Shown here in pieces: positions 23,307 through 29,746 of a DNA stretch of 29,746 nucleotides. Position 1 is the stretch's first letter; the number at the start of each line of letters is the position of its first letter. The translations under genes and the position numbers were made by a program. The notes under the pieces were generated by a model. That model made no database searches. It was not told the origin of the DNA and saw only the letters and a program-made list of their open reading frames with translations. This DNA comes from UBA7985 sp049612785 (GTDB lineage: Bacteria; Pseudomonadota; Alphaproteobacteria; UBA7985), in the NCBI GenBank assembly GCA_049612785.1, contig JBMZBW010000022.1, forward strand, positions 1-29,746, read 5' to 3'.

Positions 23307-24662
23307 GTGGATACATCCATCTTCAAGGCCTACGACGTGCGCGGCGTCGTCCCCACTCAGCTTAATGAAACCGCCGCTGCTCGGATCGCTGGCGGGGTCC
23401 TTCATGTTACGGCTGGCAAACGTGTTGTGGTCGGTCAGGACGTCCGTGAGCACAGCCGGGGTTTGGTTGATGCGATGATTGAAATGTTGCTGGCCGCTGG
23501 TGTGGATGTGTTGGACGTAGGTTTGTGCGGTACTGAAGAAGTGTACTTCTGGACCGGTCATACGGAGGCTGATGCAGGTCTCATGGTCACGGCCAGTCAT
23601 AACCCAGCAGAATACAACGGGGTTAAGTTCGTCGGAAAGTCCGCCGAGCCACTGAGCAAAGAGGGTATGGAGGGCGTGCGCGACTGGGCCGGATCTGACG
23701 CGCCACTCCCTGTTGCCGAGCATCGAGGCACGCTGACTACGGTTGAAGACCGGACCGCTTATATTGATCGTCTGATGAGCTTTGTTGATCTGAGCGAGAC
23801 GCGCCCGCTTCATCTGGTTCTCAACTCCGGAAATGGATGTGCCGGACCCATTGTTGATGCGCTCGCACAACGGATGCCGGCCCACATCAAACTGACAAGC
23901 GTGCATGGGGAGCCAGATGGCTCTTTCCCAAACGGTATTCCGAACCCGCTTCTCCCTGAAAAACGCCAAAGTACCACGGACGCTGTTTTGGCCCATGGCG
24001 CAGACTTTGGGGTAGCCTTTGATGGTGATTTTGACCGCTGCTTCTTTTTTGATGGTGAGGGCAACTTCATCGAGGGCTATTACGTCGTCGGGCTCCTGGC
24101 GCGTGCCATGCTCCGCGATGCGGAACCGGGAACAGCCATTGTTTACGACAACCGCATGACCTGGGCGACGCTGGCGGCTATTGAAGAAGCCAAGGGGACA
24201 GCGGTGGTTTCTCGTACCGGCCACATCTTTCTGAAGCGCTTCGTTCGCGATCACCGCGCGCCGTACGGCGGTGAAATGAGCGCGCACCATTACTTTTACG
24301 ACTTCTTTTCCTGTGACAGTGGGATGATCCCTTGGCTGCTCATGGCGCAATTGGTCGGTCAATCTTCGCAGTCGTTGGGTGAGTTGGTTGCCGATGCGCA
24401 GAAGGCATTCCCGTGTTCGGGCGAAATCAACTTCCGGGTGGACGATGTAAACTCTGTGCTGGACCGGATTGAGCAAACTTTCGCCGGGCAGGGTGACCGC
24501 ATCGAAATCGACGGTCTGACCTATGAGTTTGATAACTGGCGTTTCAACGTTCGGTCCTCCAACACCGAGCCTTTGCTGCGATTGAACGTGGAAGCCAGAG
24601 GCGACGCTGCGCTGTTGGCTGAAAAGACAGAGGTGCTGAAGGCGCTGATCCAGGCAGACTAG
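23307..24662 (+). CDS. Phosphomannomutase/phosphoglucomutase
   Basis: Alpha-D-phosphohexomutase of 451 residues interconverting hexose 6- and 1-phosphates. It therefore supplies GDP-mannose or UDP-glucose precursors for glycans. All four active-site loops are visible: the phosphoserine loop TASHNP, the Mg loop DGDFDR, the sugar-specificity loop GGEMSAHH, and the phosphate-binding RSSNTEP near the C-terminus. The GEMS sequence fits the bifunctional PMM/PGM group. The start is GTG 23307 behind GAGGAG at 23292-23297. It converges on mazG with stop codons overlapping. Confidence 0.94.
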   Translation: MDTSIFKAYDVRGVVPTQLNETAAARIAGGVLHVTAGKRVVVGQDVREHSRGLVDAMIEMLLAAGVDVLDVGLCGTEEVYFWTGHTEADAGLMVTASHNPAEYNGVKFVGKSAEPLSKEGMEGVRDWAGSDAPLPVAEHRGTLTTVEDRTAYIDRLMSFVDLSETRPLHLVLNSGNGCAGPIVDALAQRMPAHIKLTSVHGEPDGSFPNGIPNPLLPEKRQSTTDAVLAHGADFGVAFDGDFDRCFFFDGEGNFIEGYYVVGLLARAMLRDAEPGTAIVYDNRMTWATLAAIEEAKGTAVVSRTGHIFLKRFVRDHRAPYGGEMSAHHYFYDFFSCDSGMIPWLLMAQLVGQSSQSLGELVADAQKAFPCSGEINFRVDDVNSVLDRIEQTFAGQGDRIEIDGLTYEFDNWRFNVRSSNTEPLLRLNVEARGDAALLAEKTEVLKALIQAD

Positions 24663-25519
24663 GCTTTGGCGGTCTTTTCAGCCTGTTTGACCTTGTCCCA
24701 CGCGTCGTTCAGCTCGTCGATGTGACGGTCTTTCCAGTTGAAATCGAGCGCATGCTCTACCGCGTTAAACCGCCGAACGAATTTGGCGGTTGCGCGGTGC
24801 AGGGCGCGCTCGGGATCGACGTTCAGGCGTCGGCCCACGGCGGCTGCGACAAACAATAAGTCGCCGACTTCCATTTCCAACGCGTCTTGATCCAGCGGTG
24901 TTTTTGCCGCTTCTTCCTTCACTTCGGCGAGTTCCTCATCAACCTTGCCGTAGATTTGGTGCATTTCCGGATGATCGAACCCGACCTGCGCAGCCTTGCG
25001 TTGGACCTTGTCGGTTTCGGTTAGCGCGGGAAAGCCCGTCGGCGTGTCCCGTAAGGTGGCGCGCGGGTTGCCGCTTTCTACGGGCAGGCCCGCCTTGAGT
25101 TTGGCGGCGTGCTTGGCGGCTTTTTCCTCGGACTTGATCCGGTTCCAATCGGCTCGCTGCTCTTCCTCACTGGAATAAGTGCGGTCACCGAAGACATGAG
25201 GATGGCGATGGATCATCTTGTCAGCGATGGTCTGCGCAACGTCATCAAAGCTGAACAGGCCGTCTTCTTCAGCTATTTGCGCGTGAAAGACGACCTGCAG
25301 CAGCAAGTCGCCCAGTTCTTCCCGCAGGTCGATTGTGTCCTTGCGCTCAATGGCATCGGCCACTTCGTAGGCTTCTTCGATGGTGTAAGGGACAATGGTT
25401 TCGAAAGTCTGAACAACATCCCAGGGACAGCCGTCTTCCTTGTCCCTGAGTTGGCGCATCACGCTGAGAATACGATCGAGGCCGTTACCAGGCTGGTTCT
25501 CGGGAATGGCGTGTTTCAT
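24659..25519 (-). CDS. mazG: Nucleoside triphosphate pyrophosphohydrolase MazG
   Basis: House-cleaning NTP pyrophosphatase of 286 residues, hydrolysing (d)NTPs to NMP and pyrophosphate. Two tandem MazG helices sets are present. The first is GLDRILSVMRQLRDKEDGCPWD followed by EEAYEVADAI and REELGDLLLQVVFHA, which give the acidic metal-binding residues. The second, near residues 195-245, contains DEELAEVKEE and EVGDLLFVAAA. Length is close to the E. coli type. The start ATG 25519 has no clear ribosome binding site. The stop overlaps the convergent phosphohexomutase stop. It lies downstream of the LacI-type repressor gene on the same strand but 100 bp apart. Confidence 0.95.
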   Translation of the reverse strand: MKHAIPENQPGNGLDRILSVMRQLRDKEDGCPWDVVQTFETIVPYTIEEAYEVADAIERKDTIDLREELGDLLLQVVFHAQIAEEDGLFSFDDVAQTIADKMIHRHPHVFGDRTYSSEEEQRADWNRIKSEEKAAKHAAKLKAGLPVESGNPRATLRDTPTGFPALTETDKVQRKAAQVGFDHPEMHQIYGKVDEELAEVKEEAAKTPLDQDALEMEVGDLLFVAAAVGRRLNVDPERALHRATAKFVRRFNAVEHALDFNWKDRHIDELNDAWDKVKQAEKTAKA

Positions 25520-25619
25520 GGAAAATGCAACTTTCGTGAGGGCGAAAAGGTAAATCCACCGTCGTGCATTTAAGCCCGCGGGTCACTGTGGAAATTCGGG
25601 GATCTGCTGGTCTCAGGCG

Positions 25620-26675
25620 CTACACCGATGGGGCAGGGGCTGCGGTGCTTTCGCGAATGACAAGGGTTACGTCGAGCTGGGGGTTGGCGTCCTCTGGATC
25701 AGCTTCGCCCCGGATCAGTTCGAACAGCATTTCAGCGGCTCTGCGGCCAATTTGAACGCGAGGTTGGGAAACAGTGGTCAGCGCCGGAACAAAAAAGCCC
25801 GAAACCTCGATGTCGTCAAAGCCGATAACCGAGACATCTTCCGGCACTTTCACCCCATCTTTTGCCAAGCGAGATATAAAACCGAAGGCTTCACGGTCAC
25901 TGGCACAGAACATTGCAGTGGGACGATCTTTCATCTGAAGCCACTTTTCAGCGGCCTCGTGGCCGGATTCGAGGCTGAATCCCCCCTCCAAAACAAAGTC
26001 ATCCCGATACTGCAGGCCGCAAGAATCGAGTCCCTGCTTAAAACCTTTGATACGTTCAACTGTGAGAACATTCTCCTTTGGGCCAGTAATGTGCCCGATT
26101 TTGGTATGACCAAGTGCGGCAAGATGCTGAACCGCTTGAACGGCGCCACCAACATTATCCACAGTCACGGAAGGCGCTGTTGAGCCCTGAGTCCACTCAC
26201 AGGCGGAGACAATCGGAGCCAAAATTCCCGGACGACCGCGCGCCTTCAACATGGAATGATCGAGCATGCCATCGAGAACAATATAGCCGTCAGTCCTCGA
26301 AGCAGCCATCAGGTTCACGACCCGCATTTTATCCTTTTGACTCAAGCCACTTTCCGTCACGAACACACCGTAGCCTTTTGGCCCACAAATTTGTTCGATG
26401 CCTGAAATAATAAAGGAAAAGAACGGGTTGGACAGGTCAGGCGTGATCACACAGATCGAATTTGACTTTTGTTGTCGGAGATTTCTCGCCATTTCATTGG
26501 CGACGTAACCCGTCTCTTCAACGGCCTCTAAAACGATATGACGCGTGCGGTCGCTCACCCGATCAGGCGTGCTGAGCGCACGACTTACGGTAGCGGTTGA
26601 AACGCCTGCTACGCGAGCAACATCCTGGATTGTTGGTGCTTCAGATCGCATTGTACTTTGCGAAGTCCCGATCAT
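25620..26675 (-). CDS. LacI-family transcriptional repressor
   Basis: Regulator of 351 residues. The N-terminal helix-turn-helix and hinge (TIQDVARVAGVSTATVSRALS, then ARNLRQQKSNSI) is classical LacI/GalR. The rest is a periplasmic-binding-protein-like sugar domain (DLSNPFFSFIISGIEQ, FCASDREAFGFI, VSVIGFDDIEVSGFF). It is divergent from the sugar ABC operon, and three LacI-type operators lie between them, so it most likely represses that operon and perhaps itself. The inducer is probably a sugar carried by the ABC system. ATG 26675 follows GAGAG; an alternative ATG at 26651 starts MRSEAPTIQ. Confidence 0.94.
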   Translation of the reverse strand: MIGTSQSTMRSEAPTIQDVARVAGVSTATVSRALSTPDRVSDRTRHIVLEAVEETGYVANEMARNLRQQKSNSICVITPDLSNPFFSFIISGIEQICGPKGYGVFVTESGLSQKDKMRVVNLMAASRTDGYIVLDGMLDHSMLKARGRPGILAPIVSACEWTQGSTAPSVTVDNVGGAVQAVQHLAALGHTKIGHITGPKENVLTVERIKGFKQGLDSCGLQYRDDFVLEGGFSLESGHEAAEKWLQMKDRPTAMFCASDREAFGFISRLAKDGVKVPEDVSVIGFDDIEVSGFFVPALTTVSQPRVQIGRRAAEMLFELIRGEADPEDANPQLDVTLVIRESTAAPAPSV

Positions 26676-26775
26676 TAGAAATCTCTCAGAAAAGCCTTAG
26701 CGGTAAAAAAAAACTTGGCAAGGGGGGCTTTTTTTAGGGTTGACGCCAAAGTCGGTTTTCTATCAGTTTTCGCCG

Positions 26776-26853
26776 TGTAATCGTTTACCAGCGAGATATC
26801 CGGAATATGTAATCGTTTTCCAAGTGATAGCGCTAAGAATGTAATCGTTTACA
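26776..26853 (+). promoter_or_regulatory. Three LacI-type operators with 32-bp spacing
   Basis: TGTAATCGTTTACC (26776-26789), TGTAATCGTTTTCC (26808-26821) and TGTAATCGTTTACA (26840-26853) are variants of one near-palindrome (TGTAA...TTACA around a central CG). The start-to-start distance is 32 bp in both intervals, about three helical turns, placing all three on the same DNA face. They lie between the LacI-family gene and the sugar-binding-protein gene and are the obvious binding sites for that regulator. A TTGACG at 26740-26745 may be part of the operon promoter; its -10 is unclear. Confidence 0.85.
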
Positions 26854-26886
26854 GCAGGGCTATGGAGGGCCCGACTCATTTCACGG

Positions 26887-26905
26887 GGAGAAGCCGAGCT
26901 TCTCC
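26887..26905 (+). promoter_or_regulatory. Leader hairpin upstream of the sugar-binding-protein gene
   Basis: GGAGAAGC (26887-26894), loop CGA and GCTTCTCC (26898-26905) form a perfect 8-bp stem. It ends 4 bases before the GGGAGG ribosome binding site at 26909-26914. It resembles the hairpin before the gene at 15117 in stem length, loop size and position. It may stabilise the mRNA of a highly expressed gene. Confidence 0.6.
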
Positions 26906-26921
26906 ATTGGGAGGAAAAGAC

Positions 26922-28166
26922 ATGTTCAATATGAAGTCTGCTGCTGTTGCAGCGGCTGCTCTGGTTGCGTCTGCTGGCGTTGCTGGTGCAGAAAAAATCG
27001 AGGTTACGCACTGGTGGACCTCTGGTGGTGAAGCTGCGGCGGTTAGCGTTTTCGCTGATGCTGTAAACGCTTCTGGCCACGAGTGGGTTGACGGCGCGAT
27101 TGCTGGTGGCGGTAACGCTCGCCCAGTAATTCTGTCCCGTATTGCTGGTGGTGACCCAATGGGCGCTACGCAGCTCAACACCGGTCGCGACGCTGAAGAC
27201 CTGGTTCAGGCTGGCCTGATGACCGACCTGACCGATCTGGCTGAAGCTGAAGGTTGGGCTGATTTCATTCGCCCGTCCAAGCTGCTGGACTCCTGTACTT
27301 ACGAAGGTCGCATCTACTGTGTGCCTGTTAACATTCACTCTTTCCAGTGGATGTGGCTGAACCGCGGTGCTTACGAAGCCGCTGGTGTTGCAGTACCAAC
27401 AAACTGGAGCGAGTTCGAAGCTGCTGCTCCTGCTCTGCGTGACGCAGGCATCACCCCACTGGCTGTTGGTGGTGAGCCTTGGCAGATCTCCGGCATGTCC
27501 GGTGTATTCCAGGTTGCTCTGGGTGGTCTCGACCTCTACCGCGCAATCAACGTAGACAAGTCTGTTGAAGCTGCTGCTTCTGCTGACATGACCAAAGTGT
27601 TTGAAGCTATCGCTGCTGCACGCGGCATGGTTGACGACGGTTACGTAGGCCGCGCGTGGAACGACGCTACGGCTATGGTTATCACCGGCAAGGCTGGCGC
27701 TCAGATCATGGGTGACTGGGCTCAGGGTGAATTCGGCGTAGCGGGTCAGACCGCTGGTGACGAGTACGACTGTCTGCCAGGTCTGGGTGTGTACCCAGTG
27801 CTGGATACCGGTGGTGACGCGTTCTACTTCCCTAAGCCGAACAAGAACGTTGAAGCGATGACTGCTGCTCAGCTGGAAATGGCTTCCCTGCTGGTTTCCA
27901 AGCAGGTTCAGGTTGACTTCAACCTCGCGAAAGGCTCCCTGCCGATCCGTGGTGACATCGATCTGACCGCTGCTAACGGTTGTATGCAGAAGGGTCTGGC
28001 TATCCTTGAGAACCCAGACAACGTACTGCCTTCCTCCGAGCAGACCTTTACCGGTGACACTCAGGGCCAGTTCGAAGACCTGTGGGTCTCCTTCTTCAAC
28101 GATCCAAGCATCTCTGTTGAAGACGCTCAGGCACGTTACGTCGAAATCGTAGCGAACGCTGACTAA
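26922..28166 (+). CDS. Sugar ABC transporter substrate-binding protein (CUT1, GtsA-like)
   Basis: Periplasmic binding protein of 414 residues with a clear signal peptide (MFNMKSAAVAAAALVASAGV, cleavage near GAE). The mature start IEVTHWWTSGGEAAAV and the DGAIAGGGNARPVILSRI segment resemble GtsA-type glucose/mannose-binding proteins of the CUT1 family. The ligand is therefore probably a monosaccharide hexose, by family similarity only. Cysteines in DSCTYEGRIYC suggest a disulfide. Codon use is strongly biased to GCT, GTT and GGT compared with neighbours, as in very highly expressed genes. ATG 26922 follows GGAGG by 7 bases. It is the first gene of an operon with two permeases and lies under three operators. 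Confidence 0.93.
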   Translation: MFNMKSAAVAAAALVASAGVAGAEKIEVTHWWTSGGEAAAVSVFADAVNASGHEWVDGAIAGGGNARPVILSRIAGGDPMGATQLNTGRDAEDLVQAGLMTDLTDLAEAEGWADFIRPSKLLDSCTYEGRIYCVPVNIHSFQWMWLNRGAYEAAGVAVPTNWSEFEAAAPALRDAGITPLAVGGEPWQISGMSGVFQVALGGLDLYRAINVDKSVEAAASADMTKVFEAIAAARGMVDDGYVGRAWNDATAMVITGKAGAQIMGDWAQGEFGVAGQTAGDEYDCLPGLGVYPVLDTGGDAFYFPKPNKNVEAMTAAQLEMASLLVSKQVQVDFNLAKGSLPIRGDIDLTAANGCMQKGLAILENPDNVLPSSEQTFTGDTQGQFEDLWVSFFNDPSISVEDAQARYVEIVANAD

Positions 28167-28190
28167 TCCTGATTTCTCAGGTTTAGCTGA

Positions 28191-28218
28191 TCTGGGTGGC
28201 CCGGTTGGGTCACCCAGA
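28191..28218 (+). terminator. Stem-loop between binding-protein and permease genes (partial terminator or mRNA stabiliser)
   Basis: TCTGGGTGGCCC (28191-28202) pairs with GGGTCACCCAGA (28207-28218) across a GGTT loop: 12 bp with one G-U pair. Only CTTCCTTTG follows, not a full T-run. In sugar ABC operons such a hairpin typically protects the binding-protein mRNA and reduces read-through to the permeases; that role is inferred here. Confidence 0.7.
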
Positions 28219-28293
28219 CTTCCTTTGATGATAGAATCAATGAATTAATTCCGCAGTTCCCTGACCCGGAGGCTGCGTGGGTAGGGGGATGTG

Positions 28294-29349
28294 ATGTCGA
28301 CCGCCAAGCAACCGCGACGTAGGCTGGGACTGTTCCGAAATCTCAGTGCAAAAATCGCCGCAATCCCCATGATCTTTACGACCTTGGTCGTGTTCGTAGG
28401 CTGTTCGGTCTGGACGATCATTTACTCCTTCACCAAGTCGAAGCTGCTGCCGGCGAAGCTGTTTACGCCGCCCGTCGAATTTCAGTTTCCGATCAGTCTG
28501 TTTAACCGCAGTGAGGAAGGGTTCCTCACCTGGGTTGGATTTGACTACCAATGGAATGGCTTTTCCAAGCTGATCAACACCAAGTTTCTTGTTGGCTTTG
28601 ACCAATATGAGCGCTTGCTCGACGCTTCACGGAACTCTCGGTGGGCAGAGTCTGTTGAAAACATCATGTTCTACGGTGTTTTCTCGCTGACTTTCTCCTT
28701 CACCGTTGGCTTCATTCTGGCAGCGTTGATCGATCAGAAGGTCCGCTTCGAAAATGCGTTCCGATCCATCTACCTTTACCCCTTTGCGCTGTCGTTCGTT
28801 GTGACCGGCGTGGTTTGGCAATGGATGCTCAGCCCGGATGGGATTCAGGCGGCGATCAACCAGTTTGGCGCGTGGGCCAACATCGGTTTCCTCGAAACCA
28901 TGCCCTTCAAGCTGATGGCCAGCGGCGACACCGTGATCTTTGCGCTGCTGCTTGCCGGACTGTGGCAAGGAACGGGCTTCACCATGGTTCTGATGCTCGC
29001 TGGTATGCGGGGGATCGACGGTGAAATCTGGAAGGCCGCTCGCGTTGACGGCATCCCAAAGTGGAAGACTTACATCTTCGTGGTGATCCCGATGATGCGC
29101 GGCGTCTTCATCACGACGCTTGTTATCGCAGCCTCCGGCATTGTCCGGCTCTATGACCTTGTTGTGGTGCTGACCTCCGGGGGCCCCGGCTTCTCGTCCG
29201 AAGTGCCTGCGAAGTACGTGTACGACTACATGTTTGCCCGCTCGAACCTCGGACAAGCCCTTGCCGCGTCTACCATGATGCTGGTGACCGTCGTTATTAT
29301 TCTCATTCCGTGGATGTACCTCGAGTACGGCCGGAAAAAAGAGCGCTAG
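28294..29349 (+). CDS. Sugar ABC transporter permease, MalF type
   Basis: Inner-membrane permease of 351 residues. The first transmembrane helix is at about residues 20-45, and a periplasmic segment of about 75 residues precedes the conserved core. Several further helices follow (FSLTFSFTVGFILAALI, YPFALSFVVTGVVWQWML, TVIFALLLAGLWQGTGFTMVLML). The EAA loop that docks on the ATPase is EIWKAARVDGIPKWKTY (from about residue 244). It would form the channel with the MalG-type permease encoded next, 15 bp downstream. GGGGG at 28284-28288 fits ATG 28294; a GTG directly before it is also in frame. The cognate ATPase gene is not in the window. Confidence 0.93.
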   Translation: MSTAKQPRRRLGLFRNLSAKIAAIPMIFTTLVVFVGCSVWTIIYSFTKSKLLPAKLFTPPVEFQFPISLFNRSEEGFLTWVGFDYQWNGFSKLINTKFLVGFDQYERLLDASRNSRWAESVENIMFYGVFSLTFSFTVGFILAALIDQKVRFENAFRSIYLYPFALSFVVTGVVWQWMLSPDGIQAAINQFGAWANIGFLETMPFKLMASGDTVIFALLLAGLWQGTGFTMVLMLAGMRGIDGEIWKAARVDGIPKWKTYIFVVIPMMRGVFITTLVIAASGIVRLYDLVVVLTSGGPGFSSEVPAKYVYDYMFARSNLGQALAASTMMLVTVVIILIPWMYLEYGRKKER

Positions 29350-29364
29350 GAGGAGGAATAGACC

Positions 29365-29746
29365 ATGACTTCGAACGTCCTTACCCCTCGCGGGCCAAAG
29401 CCAAACCGGATCAGTCCGAGCCGGATTATCCTCTACAGCATTCTCGTCGTCGCGGCGATGTACTACCTGCTGCCGCTCTATGTGATGATTGCCACGTCGC
29501 TGAAAGACCTCGATCAGGTCCGCGAAGGCAACATCTTTGCCTGGCCGCTGCGCGCTGGTTTCGACGCGTGGATCAAGGCATGGGATACGGCCTGCACGGG
29601 GCTTTACTGTGAAGGTCTGAAGGTTGGTTTCTGGAAATCGGTTCAGATCACTGTCCCGTCCGTCATTGCATCCATCGCTATCGCCTCGGTCAACGGCTAC
29701 GCGCTGTCCTACTGGCGGTTCCGCGGCTCTGAAGTGTTCTTCACCA
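29365..29746 (+). CDS. Sugar ABC transporter permease, MalG type (cut by window edge)
   Basis: The first 127 residues of a second permease are present. ATG 29365 follows a very strong AGGAGGAGG ribosome binding site. The N-terminus (MTSNVLTPRGPKPNRI) leads into a transmembrane helix (IILYSILVVAAMYYLLPLY) and the MalG-typical VMIATSLKDLDQVREGNIFAWP. Then come CEGLKVGFWKSVQIT and the second helix (VIASIAIASVNGYALSYWRF), where the window ends. It is typical for the partner of a MalF-type subunit in CUT1 importers and belongs to the same operon as the binding protein. The EAA loop lies beyond the window. Confidence 0.92.
   Translation, partial: MTSNVLTPRGPKPNRISPSRIILYSILVVAAMYYLLPLYVMIATSLKDLDQVREGNIFAWPLRAGFDAWIKAWDTACTGLYCEGLKVGFWKSVQITVPSVIASIAIASVNGYALSYWRFRGSEVFFT

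Noticed and set aside
23247..24476. 409-codon open frame on the minus strand
   Set aside because: It lies wholly antisense to the phosphohexomutase, whose active-site loops are all present on the plus strand. The antisense product has no recognisable motif.
26705..26737. A9, G6 and T7 homopolymer runs in the divergent promoter region, looking like a terminator
   Set aside because: No stem longer than 4 bp precedes either run, and the location between divergent starts makes a terminator unlikely.

Overview
The window looks like a chromosomal stretch from an alphaproteobacterium. The basis is protein style: the MoaA N-terminus, a methyltransferase with a MethyTransf_Reg domain, a crotonase, thiolase and acyl-CoA dehydrogenase set, and a GtsA-like sugar ABC operon. 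GC is mid-to-high and genes are tightly packed. I cannot assign a genus. I see no tRNA, rRNA, insertion sequence, prophage or CRISPR array. Both ends cut genes: moaA on the left and a MalG-type permease on the right.

Layout. Positions 1-5052: moaA (partial, minus), then a plus-strand run of NADP-dependent oxidoreductase, L,D-transpeptidase lipoprotein, metallo-beta-lactamase-fold hydrolase, enoyl-CoA hydratase and amidase. Positions 5054-7414: a minus-strand cluster of an SDR dehydrogenase, a secreted protein with an M14 carboxypeptidase-like residue pattern, and a small DUF4129-like membrane protein. Positions 7493-11061 (plus): beta-carbonic anhydrase, thiolase and a methyltransferase whose stop codon sits in a 26-bp-period tandem duplication. 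Positions 11150-14823 (minus): acyl-CoA ligase followed by acyl-CoA dehydrogenase. Positions 15117-16645 (plus): two secreted SH3-like proteins. Positions 16770-18946 (plus): metK translationally coupled to a PfkB-family, adenosine-kinase-like gene. Positions 19123-21834 (plus): a 903-residue exported VWA plus coiled-coil protein.

Positions 21835-22262 hold a strong terminator and a noncoding, hairpin-rich stretch. Positions 22263-23074 (minus): a group I truncated haemoglobin and a small PAS-like protein. Then phosphomannomutase/phosphoglucomutase (plus) converges on mazG (minus) with overlapping stops. The right end is a divergent sugar-uptake locus: a LacI-family repressor (minus) facing a binding protein and two permeases (plus), with three near-palindromic operators spaced exactly 32 bp apart between them.

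How genes work together. Ligase, acyl-CoA dehydrogenase, enoyl-CoA hydratase and thiolase cover most steps of an acyl-CoA degradation route, though they are not one operon. metK plus the kinase fits making SAM and salvaging adenosine after methyl transfer. The sugar ABC genes feed hexose metabolism, to which the nearby phosphohexomutase is relevant. The least-explained items are the VWA/coiled-coil protein, the M14-like/DUF4129-like pair, the SH3-like pair, the metK leader and the structured region at 21905-22262.
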